Shown: one piece after another, positions 15,689 to 21,770 of the stretch
Layout: every line of letters starts with the position of its first letter
Numbering within the stretch: position 1 is the stretch's first letter
Assembly: GCF_021483235.1 (NCBI RefSeq)
Contig: NZ_JAKEEC010000002.1
Location: 124,001-188,000 of the forward strand
Direction of reading: 5' to 3'
From: Arthrobacter alkaliphilus
GTDB lineage: Bacteria; Actinomycetota; Actinomycetes; Actinomycetales; Micrococcaceae
DNA: 64,000 bases
Notes under the pieces: generated by a model
What the model was told of the DNA's origin: nothing
The model's input: the letters and a program-made list of their open reading frames with translations, nothing else
The model's database searches: none
Made by a program: the position numbers and the translations under genes

Positions 15689-16972
15689 TCATGCGGCTCC
15701 CTTGTCGAGTGCCATTGAGTAGTGGCCCCGGAAGTCGAGCTGGGCGACGTTGGTAGAGCCGTTTCGGTTCTTCGCTACGAGCATGGCGAGGTCGCCGCGC
15801 TTCTCGCCCATGATTTCCCGGTGGAGCAGGATCACCACGTCGGCGTCCTGCTCGACGGCGCCCGATTCGCGGAGGTCAGAGATCTTCGGCATCTGGTCAT
15901 CCCGTTGTGTTGAGCCTCGGTTGAGCTGGGAGAGGGCCACGACGGGAATCTTCATGTCCATTGCCAGTATCTTCAGCTGGCGGGACATGTCCGCGACGAA
16001 TTCGTGCCGCGGTCGCTTGTCGCCTGCTGGCTGGGACATCAATTGCAGGTAGTCCACGACGAGCCCGGCAAGTGGTTGCCTACGGTTCACCGAGCGGGCG
16101 AAGCGTTTGATGTCTGTGATCGTCACGCCCGAGTTGTCATCGACGTAGAGAGGGACGTTCTGCCATGCGGCCCGGCGGATACGGATCTTCTCCCAGTCCC
16201 CCGGAGTGAGATCTCGTTCGATAAGGCGCCTCAGGTCGATGCGCAGGTCCGCCGCCACAGCTCGCATCTGGACGTCCGCTGTGCTCATTTCTAACGAAGA
16301 GAACGCAACCGAGCCCTCCGCCGTGAGCGCCTTGGCAAGCTGGAGGGCTATCACTGACTTGCCCACTGACGGCCGAGCCCCGATCACGTACAAACCGCCC
16401 GGGCGCAGGCCGCCGATGATCGAGTTCAGCGCCGCCCATGGTGTGGGGATGTAGTTAGGCTTCTCGTCCAACTGCCCCAGCATGGCGTCGACGGTCTCGC
16501 CAAAGGACTGCACCGCCGACGTGGTGGCTTTGGATGTTGCATCGACGGCTTTCCGGGCGAGTTCTACTAGTTCCGACTCGTCTCCGGGTTGGTGGGCCAT
16601 GGAGGCAATCCGGTGCCCAGCAGTGGCAAGGCGGCGGCGGACGGCCTGCTTCGCCACGATCTCCGCGTAATAGCCTGCGTTGGACGCTGAGGGCGTCCCT
16701 GCGGCGATTTCGTGGAGCTGTGCGGGTCCTCCGATGTTCGCGAGCTCTCCGGCCCCTGTGAGGGAGCCTGAGACGGTCACGACGTCGATCGGCTCACCGC
16801 GGCTCTGCATGTCGAGGATGGTCCGGAAGATCGTTTCGTGGGCGGGCCTATAGAAGTCCGCGCCGGTGAGGATCTCCGAGACATCCTGGATCGCATCCCG
16901 GGACAGCATCATCGCCCCGAGTACTGACCGTTCCGCCTCGATGTCCTGCGGGGGTGTCGTGGGCTCGTTCAT
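15689..16972 (-). CDS. dnaB: Replicative DNA helicase, DnaB-like
   Basis: A 427-residue protein with the DnaB N-terminal helical domain (IEAERSVLGAMMLSRDAIQD), linker and RecA-type ATPase domain: Walker A GARPSVGKS at about residues 198-206, Walker B LVVDYLQL, and the DnaB signature SQLNRGSTQRDDQMPKISDL. It unwinds DNA at the replication fork. Together with the loader-like gene just upstream (ATGA overlap of 4 bases) it forms a replication module, so the excised circle may replicate autonomously. It is about 30 residues shorter than typical chromosomal DnaB, as is common in phage versions. No origin was identified. Confidence 0.9.
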   Translation of the reverse strand: MNEPTTPPQDIEAERSVLGAMMLSRDAIQDVSEILTGADFYRPAHETIFRTILDMQSRGEPIDVVTVSGSLTGAGELANIGGPAQLHEIAAGTPSASNAGYYAEIVAKQAVRRRLATAGHRIASMAHQPGDESELVELARKAVDATSKATTSAVQSFGETVDAMLGQLDEKPNYIPTPWAALNSIIGGLRPGGLYVIGARPSVGKSVIALQLAKALTAEGSVAFSSLEMSTADVQMRAVAADLRIDLRRLIERDLTPGDWEKIRIRRAAWQNVPLYVDDNSGVTITDIKRFARSVNRRQPLAGLVVDYLQLMSQPAGDKRPRHEFVADMSRQLKILAMDMKIPVVALSQLNRGSTQRDDQMPKISDLRESGAVEQDADVVILLHREIMGEKRGDLAMLVAKNRNGSTNVAQLDFRGHYSMALDKGAA

Positions 16973-17769
16973 GCGCTCGCCTGCATCCGGTGGAAGCTAG
17001 GATCCCAGGGGCTGTTGACCGGGATCTGCAACTGCCCTGACGGCTCGTCGTCCCAACGGCCCTCATTGAGCCATGTGGCCGGGTGCGGCGTGAACTTCTG
17101 ATCTTTGCCGGCGACTTCCGTCCGGAGTGCTTCAACGCCTGACATGACCGTTTCGACGTCGGTGGACTTCAGCGCCTTGGCGAACGCCTTCTGGGCTGCC
17201 GCCTTAGCTACTTTTCGCGGATATCGCACCCAAAACGCATCAAAATCGGCGGTCGAAGATGAGCTAGATATCTTCTTCTTTTCTCTTCTCTTCTCTGGCA
17301 TCGCCGGAGTATCCTCCGAGCATTGCTCGCCGGATGCTTGTCCGATGCTCGCGGCATGCTCAGTAGCATCCTCGGACTTTGAATCGGTCGCCCACCGTGC
17401 ACGTGCGGCCTTTGTGGCCTTCTCGGAGCGCGTCTCCGCGGCCCGCGTAGTCCACATGGGGTTGTGTTCCTCAAAGTCGTGAATATAGACCTCGCCGAGC
17501 GGGACACTCGTCGGGCAGGTCTCGCAATCATGACCGGGGCGGTGCCACATCCCTGCGCTTGCGAGCAGGTCAGCGTCCGCCTGCGAAGCGAAGGATGTCC
17601 GGACCATGACCTTCTCCTTTGCGAAGCCGTCGGTTATGTGCTGACAGGACATGAGCACGCTGTGGATGTAAAGGACTACCGCGCCAGCGGATTCGGCAAG
17701 TACCTCCTGCACCTTCGGATTGCTGGTGAAGCCGAGGTCCATCTGCGTCCATAAGCGTTTGTCAGCCAT
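16969..17769 (-). CDS. Phage-type replication protein, helicase-loader-like
   Basis: A 266-residue protein. The N-terminal half (LWTQMDLGFTSNPKVQEVLA, MVRTSFASQADADLLASAGM) resembles replisome-organiser winged-helix domains, with a Cys pair (CETC). A charged, Ser-rich linker follows, then a C-terminal DnaT-like part: FDAFWVRYPRKVAKAAAQKA and PHPATWLNEGRWDDE. That motif is frequent in phage proteins that load the DnaB helicase. Its stop overlaps the dnaB start (ATGA), and its start overlaps the preceding small gene by 8 bases, so the three genes are translationally coupled. The precise role (initiator or loader) cannot be decided here. Confidence 0.75.
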   Translation of the reverse strand: MADKRLWTQMDLGFTSNPKVQEVLAESAGAVVLYIHSVLMSCQHITDGFAKEKVMVRTSFASQADADLLASAGMWHRPGHDCETCPTSVPLGEVYIHDFEEHNPMWTTRAAETRSEKATKAARARWATDSKSEDATEHAASIGQASGEQCSEDTPAMPEKRREKKKISSSSSTADFDAFWVRYPRKVAKAAAQKAFAKALKSTDVETVMSGVEALRTEVAGKDQKFTPHPATWLNEGRWDDEPSGQLQIPVNSPWDPSFHRMQASA

Positions 17770-18079
17770 GATTGGTCACCTCGACTTCTCCGAAGGCTGC
17801 CTCCCATGCTCTGGTGACCCTGGGGTGACCCTCGATGCTGTAAAGCAAGTCATCCCTCACCCACTGGAGGCTTTCTTGGACCGGAGCTGGTGAGAGGTCG
17901 CCAACGATCAGACGAACGACGTCGCCTGGTCGAGCGGACAGGAGCGCTTCGTCGGCGTGACGCTGCAATTCGCCCGCGTCGTAGGTGTTACGCCAGCGGA
18001 ATGCCGTCACGTCGATGATCTGGACCGTGGAGAGAATCAAACGGTCACCGCCTCGTTGCGAACCAGTCGTACCCGGCAA
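17762..18079 (-). CDS. Hypothetical protein of the replication operon
   Basis: Up to 105 residues from a TTG at 18079; an internal TTG at about 18040 is also possible. The product contains GELQRHADEALLSARPGDVV and WVRDDLLYSIEGHPRVTRAW, with no membrane helix or recognised domain. It overlaps the loader-like gene by 8 bases and thus belongs to the same minus-strand operon. The start is uncertain, and I claim no function. Confidence 0.5.
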   Translation of the reverse strand: MPGTTGSQRGGDRLILSTVQIIDVTAFRWRNTYDAGELQRHADEALLSARPGDVVRLIVGDLSPAPVQESLQWVRDDLLYSIEGHPRVTRAWEAAFGEVEVTNHG

Positions 18080-18161
18080 GGTACAATTACAGAGGTTTCA
18101 AGCATTGATTTCGAAGGCGTCCCGGCTGGCAGGCAGGGGCGCTTTCCTTTTGGGTTCACGG

Positions 18162-18311
18162 TTACGCTGCCCCCCTCTTAGCGAAGGAGGTTGAGGGCCG
18201 GAGCAGGACTGCGATGCGGTTTATCAAGTCATCGGAGAGAGGCGGCGCTTCCGCAACGACCCTCGAAACGTAACCCGCAAACCTCTCCCGAGGGTGTGCT
18301 TCTCTCGTCAT
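18162..18311 (-). CDS. Small phage-type protein, 49 aa
   Basis: ATG at 18309-18311 overlaps the TGA of the excisionase-like gene (ATGA). The product begins MTREAHPRERFAGYVSRVVA and contains EAPPLSDDLINRIAVLLRPS. Very short proteins of this pattern (basic start, then VVAxAPPLxDxxxxRIAxLLR) are in my recollection common beside excisionase genes of actinobacterial prophage-like elements. The function is unknown. The tight coupling and codon phase make it likely to be translated. Confidence 0.65.
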   Translation of the reverse strand: MTREAHPRERFAGYVSRVVAEAPPLSDDLINRIAVLLRPSTSFAKRGAA

Positions 18312-18514
18312 GCCTGTGCCTTTCCGTGGTTGTCGGAAGCGTTGGGGATCGGGGCCAGAAGGTCTTGGAGCTCGTTCAGATTGACCCGGATCATCCGGGG
18401 GCCGAGTCTGTATCCAGTGATACGTCCGGCGGCGATGTATCGGCGGATGGATTTGACGGAGACGCCTGCCGCGTCGGCTGCATCGGTCAGGTTGGCAAAT
18501 TCGGGACTGGTCAC
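18308..18514 (-). CDS. xis: Excisionase-like HTH DNA-binding protein
   Basis: A 68-residue protein from a GTG at 18514 with AAGGAATCCCT upstream. EFANLTDAADAAGVSVKSIR followed by RYIAAGRITGYRLGPRMIRV is the compact winged HTH of the excisionase/MerR-like family (HTH-17). In related elements such a protein works with a serine integrase as directionality factor or represses early genes. It is separated from the integrase gene by the terminator at 18643-18671. Which of the element's two HTH proteins drives excision is not decided by the sequence. Confidence 0.75.
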   Translation of the reverse strand: MTSPEFANLTDAADAAGVSVKSIRRYIAAGRITGYRLGPRMIRVNLNELQDLLAPIPNASDNHGKAQA

Positions 18515-18841
18515 AGGGATTCCTTAATGCGAAAGGCCGCAATGCGTTCACGCCCGGAAGGCGCGACCGATTACGGCCATGGTTGTTTGGGTGGGATGCC
18601 GATCTACTCGGCGGGAGATGCGCCCTGATTTTGGGCACAAAAAAACCCGAGCGGGGCTGCCGTTCGGGTTTCTGGCGCGAGGAGACTCTTAGTCCGATAC
18701 CTCATGCGCAATTATAGATAACGTAGCGTGTCAGGGTTGAGAAGTCAATTTCTGACCTCACGCGGTGTGATTTGGGCACAAACGCCCGGGTGAGACTGTC
18801 ATCGGGGGCGGGGAGTCCTACTTGGACTCAAGCACGCACAC
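18515..18841. other. Spacer between integrase and excisionase genes, with terminator and short direct repeats
   Basis: A 327-base stretch holding the integrase terminator and two near-identical direct copies, GATTTTGGGCACAAA at 18627-18641 and GATTTGGGCACAAA at 18769-18782. The open frame through 18162-18638 is not coding upstream of 18311. The xis promoter should lie here, on the minus strand, and the repeats are candidate regulator sites. Confidence 0.5.
18643..18671 (-). terminator. Rho-independent terminator of the integrase gene
   Basis: Arms AAACCCGA (18643-18650) and TCGGGTTT (18664-18671). On the minus strand the stem is followed by a run of T (complement of the A-run at 18639-18645). 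It sits 170 bases after the integrase stop and insulates the xis-replication operon from integrase read-through. Confidence 0.8.
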
Positions 18842-20281
18842 TCACTGAGTCCTCCACTCGATGCGGATCCTTTCTTCGTCAAAAGTTCGTGGCGCACTCT
18901 TCCGGACCGGATCAACGATGGGCACCATGAGCGCATCGATCACAGCCCGCTGACGCTCTAGCCCGGCGGATTCCCACCACGACCTAACATCCTCGGAAGC
19001 CGACGCGGGAACCAGGGCAGACCTTGCCGCTGCGGCCAAGTCCAAATCAACCTCTTCGAGCTTGCTTTGAATGCGGCTGGTAATAGCTTCCATCTGCTTT
19101 GCGGTAATCAAGCCGTCGGCAAAGCTGTTTGCGGCCGTGTCCAATCGCGCCCGTAGCGCAACAGCTTCCTCCTGTAAGCGCTGCTGCTGACCCAAGTCGT
19201 ACGGTCCGCCGAGCTTGGCGATGACGCCCGGCTGATCTAACCTTCCCAAGACCGTCTCAGCGATGAGCTCCTCGACCGGCTGCGCAGTCTGGAAGGCATG
19301 ACCTTCACCCTTAGTCGGGCACTTGTAGTAGAACTTGGACCGGCCCGCCCCGGCGGCGCGGGAGGATGTTTTCATGGCACTTCCACATGTGCCGCACACC
19401 AGTAGCCCGGCAAGCAGGTGCCTCACCCTGGAGTCAGCCTGCGTTCGGCGCGACGGGTTCGTGACAATGGCCCTGACAGTGTTCCACTCATCCTCAGAGA
19501 TGATCGGGGGAAAGGCGGACTTGCCAACGATCTCCCCGCGGTAGGCCGATAACCCCGCATTCGTTGGCCGAAGGAGCATGTTTCTGACCGCCGTCGAAGT
19601 CCAATCCTGCCCGCGCCGGGTGCGAATACGGCGAGCGTTCAGATCGGTGACGATGGAGCCGATGCTAGCGCCAGCGATGGCCGCTGTAATGGCCTTACGG
19701 ATCTCGGCGGCATCATCTTCGACAATGACCGGGACGCCGTTCTCCATCCTCCACCCGAACGGGACGGGTCCCCCACTGAAGGCGCCCGTCTGGGCAAGCT
19801 GTAGTTTCTTCCGCGTGATCCGCTCCGACTTGTGTTCGGATTCGTAGCGCGCCCAAGCGCCGAGCGTCCGGGCCACAGCCCGACCCGAGGGTGTGCTTAG
19901 GTCGATCTCCCCCGCCTTGACGGTCTGCGTCGTAATGCCCTGCTTTTCGGACACGTCGATGTATTCCTCAAGCTCACGGGGAGAGCGATGCAGGCGGTCG
20001 GTGTGCCAGGCAATGACTCCTTGGATGGTGCCGGCCTTCATCGCTTCGAGTAGTTCTCGGTACTGGGGACGAAGCCGACCGCTGTAGGCACTAATGTCGT
20101 TGTCGGCGTATACGCGGGCGACCTTCCAGCCTAGCTTGGCCGCAACTTCGCGGCAGTCTTGTTCTTGGCGCTGGACGCCAAGTCCCGCGCCTTCGTGGTC
20201 CTTGGATATGCGGCAGTAAATGGCTGCGCGGAAGTCTTCTGTCACAAGTTCGACAATACCGCGTCCGTAGTGCCTTGACAT
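18842..20281 (-). CDS. int: Large serine integrase of the element (phiRv1-like)
   Basis: A 479-residue protein from the ATG at 20281; the frame also stays open to 20305 across the attachment core into cpaF. Domains: resolvase catalytic domain with AAIYCRISKDHEGAGLG (nucleophile Ser about residue 26) and HTDRLHRSPRELEEYI; recombinase domain with SIGSIVTDLNARRIRTRRGQ and LRPTNAGLSAYRGEIVG; zinc ribbon starting LLVCGTCGSAM; and a C-terminal coiled coil (LQEEAVALRARLDTAANSFA). These catalyse attP x attB recombination without a helper, with excision needing a directionality factor. The length is close to the phiRv1 integrase. The gene begins directly at the attachment site, so its upstream DNA differs between integrated and circular states. 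Only the first Cys pair of the zinc ribbon is clear. Confidence 0.9.
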   Translation of the reverse strand: MSRHYGRGIVELVTEDFRAAIYCRISKDHEGAGLGVQRQEQDCREVAAKLGWKVARVYADNDISAYSGRLRPQYRELLEAMKAGTIQGVIAWHTDRLHRSPRELEEYIDVSEKQGITTQTVKAGEIDLSTPSGRAVARTLGAWARYESEHKSERITRKKLQLAQTGAFSGGPVPFGWRMENGVPVIVEDDAAEIRKAITAAIAGASIGSIVTDLNARRIRTRRGQDWTSTAVRNMLLRPTNAGLSAYRGEIVGKSAFPPIISEDEWNTVRAIVTNPSRRTQADSRVRHLLAGLLVCGTCGSAMKTSSRAAGAGRSKFYYKCPTKGEGHAFQTAQPVEELIAETVLGRLDQPGVIAKLGGPYDLGQQQRLQEEAVALRARLDTAANSFADGLITAKQMEAITSRIQSKLEEVDLDLAAAARSALVPASASEDVRSWWESAGLERQRAVIDALMVPIVDPVRKSAPRTFDEERIRIEWRTQ

Positions 20282-21263
20282 AGAACGCACTTGCGATGTT
20301 TCCACCGGCCAGGAGCGGCAGGGTGCACAGCTTGGTCACCGCATCGTGGGCGGAGTTTGCATGGATGGTGCACATGCCCGGCAGGCCCGAATTCAACGCA
20401 ATCAGCATGTCCAGACTCTCGGCTTCCCGGACTTCGCCCACCACGAGACGGTCGGGCCGCATGCGCAGGGCCTCTTTGACAAGCCGGCGTAAGGGAATTT
20501 CGCCCTGGCCCTCCAGGTTTGGCTGGCGGCACTGGAGGCCAACGACGTCGCGCAGCGGGAAGTGGAGTTCAAAGATCTCTTCAACGGTGATGACCCGCTC
20601 CCGGGAGCCGATGTTTGCCGCGAGGCAGTTGAGCATCGTGGTCTTTCCAGCCTGGGTGGCTCCTGAAACGAGGATGTTCAATCCACTGGCCACCGCGGCT
20701 CCCAGGAATCGGGCTGACTCGGGCGTCAACGTACCCAATTCCACAAGGTGCTCGAGCCGGGTCGCCTTGACCACGAATTTGCGGATGTTCACCGCCCAAT
20801 GGCGGCGTGTGACATCGGGAATGACGACGTGGAGCCGGGAGCCATCGGGCAGGGCCGCATCCACGAAAGGTGAGGAGAGGTCCAGCCTGCGTCCGGAGCT
20901 CTTGAGCATTCGCTCAACGAGATCGCGGACCTGCTGTTCGGTGAGGCTGATCGAGGTGAGTTCGGATTCGCCGTTCCTGGCAACGTAGACCTCGGCGGGG
21001 GCGTTGAGCCAGACCTCTTCGATCGTGGGATCGTCCAGAAGCGGCTGGAGCGGTCCGAAGCCCGCAACGGCGTCGAACACGTACTTGCGCGCAGTGTCCG
21101 GATGTCCCAAAGGAGGCAAGGGGCCCAGAAGCGCCCGCTCATCGTAGTCATTCACGGCAGCCTCTACGAGGCGGTGCACTTCAACTGATTGGCTCAACGG
21201 ATCCAGTCCCCGCCGACGGATCAGCTCCCGCACTTCATCCTCGACGATGCGCAATGCATCCAT
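20091..21263 (-). pseudogene. cpaF: cpaF (tadA-type pilus ATPase) 5' part, truncated by element insertion
   Basis: Codons 1-327 of the Tad/Flp motor ATPase (21263-20283), then 63 foreign residues read from the element to a stop at 20091. An N-terminal helical domain is followed by the secretion ATPase core: Walker A GATQAGKT at about residues 201-208, the acidic VEEIFELHF, Walker B region DRLVVGEVRE, and the His motif TIHANSAHDA. The last 80 residues are missing and lie at 2966-3208. Removing the element gives an in-frame 407-residue protein. The truncated form keeps nucleotide-binding motifs but lacks the conserved C-terminal helices, so it is probably inactive. It is the first gene of the operon, with a 500-base promoter region upstream. 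Confidence 0.9.
20283..20295. repeat. Attachment core, right copy (attR)
   Basis: Second copy of GAACGCACTTGCG. Element DNA lies to the left, host cpaF to the right. The crossover dinucleotide CT is at 20290-20291. The arm 20270-20280 (GTGCCTTGACA) lies 9 bases from that dinucleotide, exactly as the matching arm lies at the other end. Confidence 0.9.
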
Positions 21264-21770
21264 TACTCCCCCAATTCAGCTTGGGCTCCCGGTGAACCGA
21301 AAACCATCAATGAGGTTAAAACTAGGCGAGATGACAACCCGGAAACAATCAAAATTGCGGTAACTGTGAATAACTCTTTACTCATTTATCGCACAGGGAA
21401 CATAAGAAACTCTGGTCACACAGGAATCATTGTTTGCGCTTTCATTGGCAAACTCCGCCGATTGGATTATTCGGGGCAACTCCCGTGCAACCGCGCGGCA
21501 ACGCGACCGCGAAATCCGCGCAAAGTGGGCCCGCTACTCGAGTGATGGCGGTGCTTAAATACGAGTGTTGACACCCTCATTGGGCCGCTCGTAGCGTCAA
21601 ATAATCAGCGGCGTGCTATGGCCGAAGAAGATTTTCAGGTCCATTGGCGCGCTGCCGTTCCCATAAATTAATGCCCACGATGAGTACTGACGAAACCAGT
21701 TGTGCAAACAAATCACGCGAGCGCTAAAGGTCTCACCAGTCACGTTGCAGGCGCGACGAACGGACTCGGG
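21264..21770. promoter_or_regulatory. Divergent promoter region between cpaF and deacetylase
   Basis: About 500 bases, clearly more A/T rich than neighbours between 21290 and 21460. It separates cpaF (minus) from the exported deacetylase (plus), so it must hold both promoters. No certain -35/-10 boxes can be named. The ORF at 21189-21545 is antisense to cpaF at its start and has no coding character. Confidence 0.5.

Larger units (their letters stand above)
3209..20295. mobile_element. 17.1-kb integrative element inserted in cpaF (satellite-like)
   Basis: Bounded by 13-bp direct repeats; unit length from 3209 to 20282 is 17,074 bp. Its removal regenerates cpaF in frame. Recognised modules are a large serine integrase at the right end, an excisionase-like HTH gene, a loader-like protein and DnaB helicase, one tail-fibre-like gene, a polysaccharide deacetylase, a second serine recombinase with palindrome, four lipoproteins or membrane-anchored proteins, a secreted protein and a TM2-Ltp protein. 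I see no portal, terminase, capsid, lysis or conjugation gene, so it may be a phage satellite, a decayed prophage or a new type of integrative element. The integrase length and architecture resemble those of the mycobacterial phiRv1 element. Confidence 0.9.
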
